The position numbers and the translations under genes were made by a program. This document shows positions 21,201-32,819 of a stretch of DNA of 64,000 nt, in pieces. The stretch comes from Plecoglossus altivelis (lineage: Eukaryota; Chordata; Actinopteri; Osmeriformes; Plecoglossidae), in contig BROE01000016.1 of the NCBI GenBank assembly GCA_036571765.1, positions 15,276,384 to 15,340,383 on the forward strand. The letters are read 5' to 3'. A model generated the notes under the pieces. That model ran no database searches. It was not told where the DNA came from and saw only the letters and a list, made by a program, of their open reading frames with translations. The first letter of the stretch is position 1, and every line of letters begins with the position of its first letter.

Positions 21201-24200
21201 TGATGTTGCTGATCTTGATGTGCTGAGGGACAGGAAGATCTTCCATCTCCACGATGCCACTGTCCTGGGATTTATTTCCTGTCCAGACAGGAAGAGGAAG
21301 GTTGAGTTTGAAAAAGGAGGGTGGGGTCCAAATCACCATCAAATCAGTAAAATTATCATTTTTATGAATTAAAGAAAATAAGTGCTGTACTGCACTCCAG
21401 TCTAGTTTTATCACATCATGTCAGCAAGATCACACACACACACACACACACACAGCATAGATCCCAGCTGTCACTTTGAGTGCTCCATGTTGCAGCGCAT
21501 GGCGCCGAGCAGGGAGAGAGAAGTTGGCCGCCCTGCCTCATGTGTACAGCACCTGTTGCCATGGCGACGATCCAATTCTACCTCGGCTTTGTTGGCGCCC
21601 ATAGGCCGGTATTAAATATTTCAAGCACCGATTATTGTTGGTAAGGTTTTTTCCCCCACAGTGCTTGATTTCAGATGGATTTCAGTTTCAGTCTCTCACG
21701 ACCAGATTCAAATTAGGACGAAAAGGACAATCTAGATTTTTACCGTTCTTGAGTTCAAAAACTGCACATCAACTGACTGATCCAAACTCTGTCCTTGCCT
21801 TTGTGAATAGTACATGAATTTCTTAAAAGCAGTCAATCAATGTATTCTTAATGCAGCACGAATGTTCAACACAATCAATGCACAGAAAAACGCACCAAAA
21901 CAACCGTCTGTATAAGAGGCTTTGTAGTTCCACAGTTGAATATAGACACTACAACACTATAAAACACCCTCTTGGCATGGCAACAATGTGTTTTCTGTGT
22001 GAGCTCCAACTACAATCTCGGGAACAGAATAATGTGGAATTCCGGGCCGTGAACACGCGGCTAATGGACAATGGGACAAGCAGCAGACCGTGGCACGCTG
22101 CGTCGCCTGAACACCGAGTGCCTGACTGATAATTGCGGGATTCCATGTAACGTGGTGCGGTTGTTTTTCACGAGTGAAACCCTGGCGATATGTTCGGTTA
22201 ACCGTTCACAACAAGGGGATTATTTACTAAACAAGACCTAAAGCGGTTACGGTATTTGTAGTCATGAGAAAATATCCTTCCTCGCTCGCTAATTATTGAA
22301 GTATTTGCATGGGAGTTTTAAGACTTCGAGAAGGACTTTGACTGTAGAAACGGAGTCTCTTTAAAATCGAGGGATATTTTGACCATGGGGAACATGACTC
22401 ACACTTAGGTTTTTCCTCCCTTGTTTAGTCACGCAACCTAAATTTGTGCTAATCACTAGTTAGCTGCTTAGCAGGAATAGTGATGTTTACCTCACATACA
22501 TTTCCTTTCTCCCTCACACAAGCTAAGCTGATCCGTGAATGTATTGGGCCACAGTGGAATAAACCTGATTATTCTACTAGCATAGCATACCGGTATGTTG
22601 GGCTAAAGAGTCGCATTTCCGCTCTGATATTGACGCTTGAGAAACACAGGGTGAGTTTCCAGCGCTATGTAGGCCTCTGAACTACACACACCCTGAGTCC
22701 ACGTTGGAAAGTGTTAGCTATAATATTATGAGGAAAAAAACCCGTCTAAATACACTTCTAAATCGTCCGAAAGTCAACCAGTCTAAATGGTTTAAACCCC
22801 ATAAAAACCAAGTCAATAATGTCATAGTGTATTTAGCTGACGCTTTTAACCTAAGATATATACACTTACAGTCCAGGGAGGTTAGAACCTACCTACAACC
22901 TTATGATCTGCAGTCAATTACTGTAAGCACTAAGCTACACACCCAACCCTGAAGGTGATCTTCAGATTACAGCGCTGAGGGCCACAGGGAGTCTTACATG
23001 TTGAACCCACAGAGCACCAATCCAACTGCACACATCACACTGCCAGAGTACAAAGTTAACTCCTTATCTGTTTACACTAATTAACCTGCGGTTGTAGTCA
23101 TTAAACGGACACTTTCAGAAAAGGCTAACCTCGCTAATGCAATCAATGTTTCCCGATGCACGCACATAAACACACACAGGTCTACTAACACACAGATCGG
23201 TGATATTATTGGAGTAGGGAAATCATGTCCGGTATACAAACGAGAAGCTGCTACAAAATATAGATGTTAAAGATATGTGTGTCTTACATGACATTACAGT
23301 CCAATTAATAATAATCATCCTGATTAGTTGTTATTATAGGATCCTGTGAACCACCATTTCGCAGTAGTTTTCTACCTAACAATCTGTTTGACCATCAATT
23401 ACTCCCTTAAAAAGAGCTAATGCTCGCGCTCTCTCCCCTGCATAAAAGATAGAGCTTCTCCAGCCCGGGCGTCTCTCCCGGGAGAGACCACACTGAACGG
23501 AGGAAGCGAGGTCAAACCGTGAAGGGAAAGTAAAAGCATCTCATGCCTAATAAAGAGTTCTGGCAGACTAGGCTTTTCATCAGCAGCGGTGTTCTCCTGT
23601 GGCCCGTGTCTGAATGACCCAAGCTGCTTCCCAACCCGGTAAAAGGCAGTGACCGAGCATATACCGGCCTACCTACCAGCTAAGGTCGCTATCTACAACA
23701 GTAGCTTATACAACTTAAGTCACAGCTAAACGTAGCGTTGTTTGTTTGGTACGGAGAAGACTATACGTACTTTGTAAATTGTGATTTACAATGAACAGTT
23801 GCACTTTCAATGCACAAATATAAATGTATCGTAAACTACGGTCGATCCCGCTCGAGGTCGAAACCAGTCACCTCCGACATGTCACGCGCGAACACGGCCA
23901 CCAACGTAAAATTGGCGATGAGCTTGTGCGAGTGGCCTGTATAAGTTACCATACCGGAGTGAGTTTACCGATCTTTACTAGATACATTACCTACTAGGAG
24001 AACGCTTCTTCCAGCCTGTACACAAGGCAGGCATGCATCAAAGCATACTCTTTGAGGCGGACATATTTTTTACGGAGATGGGTTAATCCGTTTCTTTTTT
24101 TTGCTAGGATAGCTTACTGTACTTTAAAGCTTGCTACTTTGAGTTCACGATTTATCTATCTAAGTACACAGAAGTGAGCTACAGTCAGCTAAAATCTGTC

Positions 24201-27200
24201 GATCCGGGGCAGACGTTAAGTCAGACTCAGACTGTACCGCCAAGTTATCTTCGTCCAATGTCCAGCGATTTAGCAGTTAGCTCTAGAGAGCAGCGAGTTT
24301 TTAAATGGTCAATTTAACCTAATGCAGGGCCATTTACCCGAGAGCTAGCTAGCTGTTGTCTAAGGTCCTACACTTTCCATCTGGCCGTTACTGTATCATG
24401 CAGAATGTCTGGACTGCTGATTGGGGAGAATGTCTCTTGGCACGGTGGCAGATTCTTTAGCTAAATCTGTTGTTTACATTAAAACTAATCATGGCAATTA
24501 ATCCTCCACAAAAAAAAAAAACATACGGCTGGCTTTAATTAATGAGACAGGAATTCATAGGAATCTAGACTACAGCACAGTCTTAAATGCTTGGGTACTT
24601 ATTACCAAAATGTAAGTTCACAATACATCATCCTTTGTCATGACAACCAGACCTGACGTGGGACTGTAGCTTTGTGAACTGAAGATGACTGAGCTGTGGC
24701 AGATTGCAGCTAACACACCAGTGCAGTGTGGTTAAGGCACTACATTTCCCAATGAGAATATTAACATGGTAATGGGCTGACTACCATTGAATCTGCATTG
24801 CAGTATACAGACTGTTTCAACCAGCAACATAATGCCCGTCATCTGCAAGGTACTGAGGTAAAAAAAAAAAAAAAACATTATTGAAAATTGCTTTTAGTAA
24901 CCTGAGTTATTTGCTCAGATGCTGTCTGGGAAAAAAGTACCCATTTATCAGAGATGCACAAAGACCAGTTTATACAGACCTATACAGTAACTGTGTCTTT
25001 AACGCACTGCAATCGCATCTGAGTAGTTGTCAAGTAACAAAGAGACTGGGAAAATAACCACAAGTACAGGAAAGGAACAACTAGTTGATTCTATGTGAAC
25101 GATTCATAGAAACGCAACATAACATGGAATGATGTCTGTTCTAAATTTAACCATCTGTTCTGGCAAATTAATTAAATCTGAAAGAGCCTCTTGGGGCAAT
25201 AAGATAAGAGCGCTTATTCTTGTAAAATAAAAAAAGAAGTGGTGAGTCATTGTGTCACATTAACATAGAATTCGCATTTTTTCAGTGGAGTTGGGAAATT
25301 ATGTAAAATCCTTTAATAGCTTTTGTTTATTCTTCGTTTTGTGGTAATGCTATCTACATAGACTGGCATTAAACTGAGTAGGCCTACATTATTTAGACAT
25401 TTTGAAATGGTAGTTACACTTCTTTCTAGCAAGCTTCAATGGGATGCTTCCCCAAAACACTCAATTCTATTCCAGACTTTTTTTTTTTTTTTTTACAAAA
25501 AAAACAATTTAGGCTAATAATTTATGCCACAACCTAACCTGAAACTTTATATTTCTGTTTCTGACAAAAACCCAGTAAGGTTGCGGCTGAAATCCTGGAG
25601 AACTGGAAGAAAATGGTCCCATTTGGTGGCCATTAGTCATCGTATTGATAACATCTCTTGCCAGGCATGTGCAAGGCGTGTCCGCCTACATGAAATATGG
25701 CCTATCCTTAGTCAGCTATGATGTCACAGAGCTCATCCCTGGATTCCAATTGGATACCAAATCTGGCATAAACTGTATTCGTCACACATCGCTGAAGGCT
25801 CAAAGTAAAATTTCATTCACTTATCAGACAGTGCATATGAAGCACAGCAGACAATCAAGGATCAGAAGTGATGGTATTTCAGTGGTCAAGGAACTGTCTC
25901 TTTGCATCAGTTACTAAAAGAGCAACTGCGATGAGCTGTGTGACATCATAGCCGACATCAGTTGCTAAAAGAGCAACTGATCTCTCCCAATCTCTCTCTT
26001 ATTCCTTCTGTCGTCCACACACAAACACGCACAGTGCTTGGCTACATTCATCACACCGATCCATCATAGCGTCTCAACTGCATAATGGCCACAGGACAAA
26101 AGTCTATCCCTCTATGTTTTATGTGTCACTTCCAGTTTGCATGCAATGATTCAGATGAACTTTAGGTAATGTCATCTATTTTGTTCAAATTGAGTAGAGA
26201 TCTGGTTAAAACCAGAACACGCTGTATCACATCCAACATATTGGGACAGTCTTTGGTCTACCGATCAGTCAGCATAATTTGTTTAAGTTTGCGGTAATAA
26301 AATACAGCAGTTTTATTTGAGGATGTTTGTCAGAACATACAAGGGCAGAGCCCCTAGATGTTTTTCTGTAGACGGGTGACAAATGAGCTCATCCTAAATA
26401 ATAGAACGTGTAACTAAAAATGGCAGCGACAACTTCTCTGACAAAAGTTAAGAGTTCATTTATAGAACATATCATTTTTGAACGGTCATAAAGCTCAGAA
26501 GGAACATATGCTTATAATCCCACTTTGTGTCATTCACGCCAGTGTTTGCACAGTTTATTGTAATTGTGATGGGATTAAGAGTCTATCAACAGAGGAACTA
26601 TGGGCTGGGCAGATGGATATTCACATGTAAATGAGAGATCTGAAGCCACAAAGATGATAGCTAACAACTACACAATTGTCTTTGGTAAACCATTCACTGG
26701 GTAGTACATTGATTTGAAGTACTTTGAGACAATAACTGCTGAGGTCGTTTGGAAAAACATCAGTCACATATCGCTCAGACTCCAGCAAACCTTGCCCTTG
26801 GACATGTCTTGAGACACATGTTTACTCAGGCCTGTTACTCCTGTTTCTTTGGATCTGGTTGATGATAGTCCTTCAGTGTTGTAACATCAACAGTGTGGAG
26901 GTATCCCAAGGACACTGAGCCACTATTTACACTGACTCGTCGGACAGTAGAGTTCTTGTTATGTTGCTGTAGAGAAACCCCTATAGTAAGACTGCAGCAC
27001 ACAAACAGAGCTGGCTCACACAGAAACCTCAACAAAGTCCAGCCCCAGCTCCAGCCTACACCACCACTACAATTACAGCTTCTAAATCAAACCTGAGGCC
27101 TATTAGAATATGAACTGCATCTGCAAATTACATTCAGGCGCTAATGGCAAATGAGGAAATGAGCCACTAGAATAGGCTGCAATGGCCTCACTGTGGTCAA

Positions 27201-28480
27201 ATAAACTGCTTGTGTCCCTTCATGAAGACCACAGAATATCAACACGGTGGTACAGCAAACAAACACCCTGTGTGCCAATCAAATGAAGCCTTTGTGAACG
27301 CTGATTAAAAGCGCTGAAATTGAAGGAGCACTTGTACCCTCGTGCACTTGTGTCAGACGCACAGTAATGTTAAATGCAGGCCCCATCTACTTATCCATCT
27401 AAGCATCCAGTTATCACAACTGTGGGTCTGCACTCACGCAGTAGGCTATGATTAGTGGCATACATACTATGCAACATAAAGGCCTCTGAATCTGATTAAT
27501 TTCCATGAAAATACTACTGAGGGAGATCGCCTCTATCAGACTGTGTCATGCACTGAATAGGTCGTATACTTTATTAAATTGATTTATCTAAGAATGAGAT
27601 ATTGATTATATTGGTGTTTGTACTGACATCCTGCTGAGAATGGACGTTTTTTTTTTGCCGTCTATCAAAGACACAGGTACATGATATGTTATGTCTACGC
27701 CTGGAATTCACGCCTCACAAATGCATAACCCTTTTAAAAAATCTATGATATTTTGTCGAGCTATTCAATCAGAATCTCTCCACCGCCACGAGGAAGTCTG
27801 TGATTTCAAAGCTGTTCGACCTTGCGTTCGCAATTGCAGTTTCAACTTTTTGTCTCCTCCTGGAACGTGCAAAGCCTATGTTGGGCTTTTCACCGCGGCC
27901 AGCTCTGGTCAGTGTCCATGGTGCTGAAAAGACGAGAACCCACCTGCGCGCCACTCCAGAGCAGAGACACTATCCAACACGACTGCATTCAAGACCATGT
28001 TGCTTAAGTACAGTTTCTATGCACAACAATTTTTGCTCAAACGTCAACCACTGCAACAAGCGCGTTCTTCTTTTTGAGAAAGATAACGTGCATTGACGCC
28101 CTAATCTATTCCGCGCACGCCCCAGCGCACCACTCAATCTAAAGAGAGAGAACGTGTAAAACAGCTCCTAGTGTTGCGTTTTTACGTAAATAAAAGAGAG
28201 AAGTATATCTTTGTTGGCGGTTATTTTGCTGTGGTGAAGCTCTCTATTAACAACGTTGTTCAGACTCTCATTATAATCAACGAATCTGCTCATGGGCAAA
28301 ACAATAAATTTTGGGAACCGTGAAACGCCCATACAAAGCATGACATTATCAAATGCTGAATTAGTGTTACTTACCCTCTCTCTCGCATAACTGTATGGCG
28401 TCTAAACTGAGGTTCTTTAACATGCCCTCGCACGGACTCATTGGGCTCGTTATGTTGTGTGCCAAGCTTGGAACCTCCAT
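17719..28480 (-). CDS. phyhipl: phyhipl, phytanoyl-CoA hydroxylase-interacting protein-like (complete)
   Basis: Complete CDS on the minus strand; complement(join 17719-18262, 19129-19246, 19696-19870, 21082-21278, 28375-28480), 379 aa (human 376 aa as I recall). All introns are GT-AG and phases match. Start MEVPSLAHNITSPMSPC matches human PHYHIPL MEVPRLDHALNSPTSPC. A fibronectin type III domain occupies roughly residues 45-160, from LPVPQHIKISNITCDSF through SEWSEIIEFCTAD. The conserved PHYHIP-family C-terminal domain (about 200-379) includes KDNSGSHGSPISGKLEG and ends SCKTCNISVGR. Family members are brain-enriched cytoplasmic proteins; PHYHIP binds phytanoyl-CoA hydroxylase, but PHYHIPL's own role is poorly known. 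PHYHIP is the alternative, but the N-terminus and the fam13c/bicc1 neighbours favour phyhipl. Confidence 0.96.
19129..19246 (-). CDS. phyhipl: phyhipl exon 4
   Basis: Acceptor ccccatttgcag, donor ggccag|gtaagg. Encodes YSSVHLTQLLEKAEVIAG and LRFSVFYRNQNKEYFDQA. Two leftover bases complete an Arg codon with the last exon. Confidence 0.97.
19696..19870 (-). CDS. phyhipl: phyhipl exon 3: FN3 domain, second half
   Basis: Acceptor cctcccctccag, donor accgcag|gtgagg. Encodes DVPTKLVAKAVPLPMTVRG, LSPRTEYTVAVQTACKQADG and SEWSEIIEFCTA. TEYTVAVQTA is the FN3 G-strand-side core shared by the family. Confidence 0.97.
21082..21278 (-). CDS. phyhipl: phyhipl exon 2: FN3 domain, first half
   Basis: Acceptor gtctggacag, donor cataag|gtgaac. 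Encodes NKSQDSGIVEMEDLPVPQ, HIKISNITCDSFKICWD, HYFIDLNKKENKSSNKFKHK, almost identical to human PHYHIPL. Confidence 0.97.
21279..28374. other. phyhipl: phyhipl intron 1 (7.1 kb), nearly free of tandem repeats
   Basis: Holds a (CA)n tract at 21430-21452, a degenerate fish interspersed repeat (about 22830-22950), an 18-bp palindrome (23471-23488) and a pair of hairpin repeats (25907-25980). The rest is unique-looking AT-rich sequence. No coding exon recognised. Confidence 0.7.
22828..22950 (+). repeat. Degenerate copy of a common teleost interspersed repeat
   Basis: Contains tttagctgacgcttttaacc, cacttacagt, gttagaacctacctacaacc and gatctgcagtcaa...taagcactaagcta. This is the order found in a very common fish repeat (atttagcagacgcttttatc, cgacttacag, gaacc...caacctt, taaccactgagcta). 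Copy is diverged; family name not assigned. Confidence 0.6.
28375..28480 (-). CDS. phyhipl: phyhipl exon 1 (start codon)
   Basis: ATG at 28480-28478, donor gagg|gtaagt ending at 28375. Encodes MEVPSLAHNITSPMSPC and LKNLSLDAIQLCERE, matching human KNLSLEAIQLCDRDG. One leftover G joins GA of exon 2 to give Gly. Internal Met codons exist at residues 14 and 20, but homology supports the first. Confidence 0.95.
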
Positions 28481-28900
28481 CTCCACTACAAAGCCTGGAT
28501 GCCTCTCCCGGTACCGGTAATTTTTTGCTTGTTCTGCCGCAGGACTCGCCTCCTCTCACGTTCGATGGGAAAGAAAGAGATACAGTGACCGGTTTCCAGC
28601 CGCTTTTGCTCCCTCGTCGCTTCTCTCTCAAGGGTGGTGCGGCTAAAGGCGCGTCAGCGAATCGTCACTAACGCAAAGCACATCGCTAAATTGACGCTGC
28701 AACGTGAGAGGCAAAAAGAGTAGATATAGTGGGGTTTCGCCTTTGTTAGTGTTCAGGTTATTTTCTGTCCTGTAAACGTCTTACTTTTTTGGTTGTAAAA
28801 ACGCATACCGTGAAAGCCACAAGTGTTGTTTCCGCCGCGGGACAAGCACACAGGAATAACGGATTAGCTGCGCGGGGAGCCCTGCACATTAAATGGCTTC
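28481..28900 (-). promoter_or_regulatory. phyhipl 5'UTR and promoter region (inferred)
   Basis: Sequence upstream of the phyhipl ATG is locally richer in CpG (28500-28880) than the AT-rich DNA on either side. I see no clear TATA box at a convincing position. Inference from position and composition only. Confidence 0.35.
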
Positions 28901-29374
28901 TTGTCTAACCAGATTACAAGGGTACTCCCCTCCGCGTGTGAATCTGAGCGTAACCCTACAGTAGGCTACAGACGTTCTTTATTTCACGTTTTGTAACGTC
29001 AGTCAAACAAGAGGGTCCATGCATCTCCTTATAAGGACTTATGGCCGCGTGTGACGCTTTCCAAGCTGGGGAGCGCAGGTGCATGTGATTTCATGAATAG
29101 ATGAAAACGACCTCTCTCCATGAAGACCGATGCCTTCTATACATCCATGCCAATACACTGTCACTGGCTTTCAGCCATGGTCCTTTTCATTAGTTAAGAT
29201 TTTGTTTAATTTAAGCTTTAATGAATATATGGTCACAAAGGAATACACATTCAGTATTTATTAATGGAAAAATTATGTATGCATTTATTAAGATGTCCTA
29301 CCTTTGATTGATAAGCAGTTTTTGACCTTTAAATAATGCTCCCTCACTGTGTGCGTTAGTGTACAGACCGCATA

Positions 29375-29450
<76 letters not shown>

Positions 29451-32400
29451 AGCAGTCTAATTATCTCCTTCCACACCCAGACTATCAGTTAGTCTCAGAG
29501 ACAAGATCACCCACCCTGTTCACTAAACTCCACGAGACTGCAGTTCCAAGTCAAGTGAAACGGTCATTCCTAAACAGGACAAACACCCAAGTCCGGTATT
29601 CACTGTAAGAGACTAACTGACCTGACACCGTTTATTAAAAATGTCTTTAAAACAACTTATTCCATTCCAGACACATTCAGAAAGCAACGTTCTCCTGTTA
29701 TTCGCAGCTGTGGATGTGGCCTGTTTCCTAATACCACACCGGGGTGCCACATACACATTAGGATGACAAAATGTCACTTTCCATTTGGCCATTTTGGCGC
29801 TACTGGGTGTTAGTGGCTTGCCAGGCTGCCGTCTCTGCTCGTCTCTGCGGCTGCGCCACTGAGACTCCTGAGTCATTCTGCTGAGGAGGCAGCAGCAGTA
29901 ACTGCTGCGTAAATGTGATCGATACACTTGGAAACGCTGGAGGAAACCCAAAACACCTCTCTCTCCTTCTCTCTATTCTCTCTCTCTCTTCTCTCTCTCG
30001 CACATTCATACACCCACACACGTACAAAAGCACGTAAAACATACACACATTTCTTTTCTTAAAAGATTAAATCGGGTCATGCCTTAACGGTGTGTAATAC
30101 ACATACAAAATTATTAGCAATATTTACACTAAGCGAATCTGGCACAGGCGTTAGCCTCGCGGGATATTTGAAGGACGGACCATTTGGTCTACATCGCCCT
30201 GTGCATTTCTATTGAGGATTACTTAGTGGAGTATAGTGGGTGAATTAAACGGCTCTAAGCTTATTATCACCACGGCCTTCAAATACTGCACTACACTCTG
30301 ATGAAGTTCCGACTATATTCCGCCCAGTTATTTATTAGGAGGGCAATGCAGCGCACCATGTTAGAGCTGAAACGTCCTGGTTGGAGAGACAGCTCATCAC
30401 ACAGAAGCTCATTGTGTGCGTTGATTGCATTACCCACACAGAGACGCGTTTGTGAGATGCCAACCATTATCAGTCATACAATCAACCCAACAGTGGCCAG
30501 GCCTACTCATTTATCAGACAACTCCCTGTATTCTGTCCAGCAGATATGTATTTGACACATAATACTTATTATTATTCAAATAGATGTGGGTACTGTATGG
30601 TTGTTTATACTAGAAGATAGACCAAATACATGGATAAGCTATAGGCCTACAGTTTGTGTAATAATGTACCAATGTACTATCTCTTGGTACGTCACTGAAA
30701 GTTAGGGTGATTTTCCTGAGTGGAGCAGTGCAGTGTTTCCTCACATGTAGGTCAGGGAGACCAGACAGATGACTCATGTACCCCCCCTCCCCCTTGTGCT
30801 GTAATTGAAGTTCTTTGATTACCAGAGTATTCCTCTGATTAAGTTAGCATCTGCTCCCTGTGTCCCTGTGTTCACAGTAGAGTCCAATGTAATTATCTAA
30901 GGGATAAGCCACCACAGTCGTCAGACTTGTAAAGACTGGCACCAGGCAGTGAAGGTAGCCCTTTCAAATATACACCTGTAGCGTCTTCCTCAAGATGGAC
31001 CAAATGGAACACATGCCACATTTGAAATGCCGTTCTCTTGCGTTCCCAATCCCTGCCTCATCCTTTCAGCTTGCTATGGTCATCTTGTGCAAAGACGAAA
31101 AAGAAGATGAGTGATCCTCCCTCCCTCCCAAGTGGGAGTCACCCTGGGTTAGCATCACAGACTGCTGCAGGAACCGCTGGGAGGCCGCTGGGAGGCCGCT
31201 GGGAGGCCGCTGGTCTGTGCTGCATGTGTCTGGTCTGCGCTGCATGTGTCTTAGCTGGACCCTCCCCCTCTCCTCCTCTCAGGGCTGAGAAACGACGTTA
31301 ACTCACTAGCAGCTCAGAAGGGACTGGATGATTGTGCGTGCGCGGCTGTGTCTCACACAGAGCCTTGGCCAGTCCCTCGAATGGCACACTCTGTTGCACG
31401 TACTGTGAGCCCACGAGAAACGCTGGTGACAGACGGACAGGGAGAGGAGGGGGCAGGGAGAGGTACTAGGAGAGGAGAGGGGGTAACATGGAGAAACAGA
31501 GAAATGGAAGACACACATAGAGGGTGGAATAACGATGGCACAGAGATGGAAAAGGAAAGTTTGAGGGGAAAACATGAAGATAGGAAAAAGCCTTCATCCT
31601 GGAGAAAGGCTGTAATAGTTGAGTCTTGCCAAGGATAAAACGCATGTGTACACACAGAAGGAGATTTGTTGCTGAGCTTAAGAGTGAATCAAGTTTCAGT
31701 GTCTCAGGATGAGGATGACCGCCAAGAGATTATGATCAACTGAGTGTGTGTGAGTGTGTATGTGTGTTGAGCGTTCATAATATCAGCAATAAGTAATTAA
31801 TGCTGTAGTGCTAAATTGCAACATCAGAGCAAAAAACAATTTGGAGAAATGGGAATGTCCTTCTCTCTTCCTTGGCCCCTCCCCCATTCTTACTGGACAG
31901 ACCATCTCACATTTATAAGGTCAGCCCTTTGCTTCTGTGTGACAGCAATGCTTTACAGATAACATTAACACACACTGATACAGTAGTGCATGACTCAGAG
32001 TGTGTGTGTATCTCCAAGCTTGTCACAGAGGTAGACTGAGTGCTCCAGTAATCAGCCAATCTCTTGATGTGTGCAGTTTTCCAGCCTGTGCTATGTTTTC
32101 TTCCAGCTTCATATTGAGAGAGCAGCAGTTTGAGCACTTCCACCTAAAAGGGAGCTCAAATGGCCACACACTCAGGGAGACAACTTCAGATGACATTCGG
32201 AGAAGCTCAGTCTACTGGAGGGTTGGCACATGATACAAGACTTGGATTACACTGTCAGATTATGCTTGGATGTGGATCTCTCAGACACTTTCCTTCTTCA
32301 TGAGAAACACATTTAGACTGTTTTCTTAAACCCACTCTGGCATCTAACATTTGACCCGTTTCTGGAAACGCGTGTGGAATCTAGACATGGAAATCCTTCA

Positions 32401-32480
32401 ATCTACCATTGAATATAATGAAAGTCATGACTGCTCTGCAAAGCAACTATTAAAGAAAAACAAAGAACACCAGTCCACAT
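28901..32480. other. Intergenic region between phyhipl and bicc1
   Basis: AT-rich, mostly unique sequence with a long (TG)n tract at 29376-29449, a CT-rich patch near 29960-30000, and a triplicated 12-mer gggaggccgctg near 31177-31210. Open frames are short and have no recognisable protein content. No gene supported. Confidence 0.6.
29376..29449. repeat. (TG)n microsatellite
   Basis: Long uninterrupted TG dinucleotide run of about 70 bp. Confidence 0.98.
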
Positions 32481-32819
32481 ACTTATTAAATTTATTGCAA
32501 TAACAGTAACAAACTTGTTTGTATTCTTTTTTGCTAATTTGACAACAATCCTCTCTTGGTATCTGTGTGTTGACTGATGTACTAACAGAGTGAACAGAAC
32601 AGAACAGAACAGCTGGGTCAACAGAAGCTGTTGTACGGAACCGTGGCGTGTTTGTCCAAGAAGGCTTAAGACTGACCTGAAGTCATGTGAAAATGTACCT
32701 TTCTGTCTTTAACACAACAACAGACATATTACACAACCGTACACACTGTTGTTCAAGGATGAAGCTTTTGCACAAAAGCTAAGTAAGAACATATGAAATT
32801 CCTTAGTGGTTTACATTCA

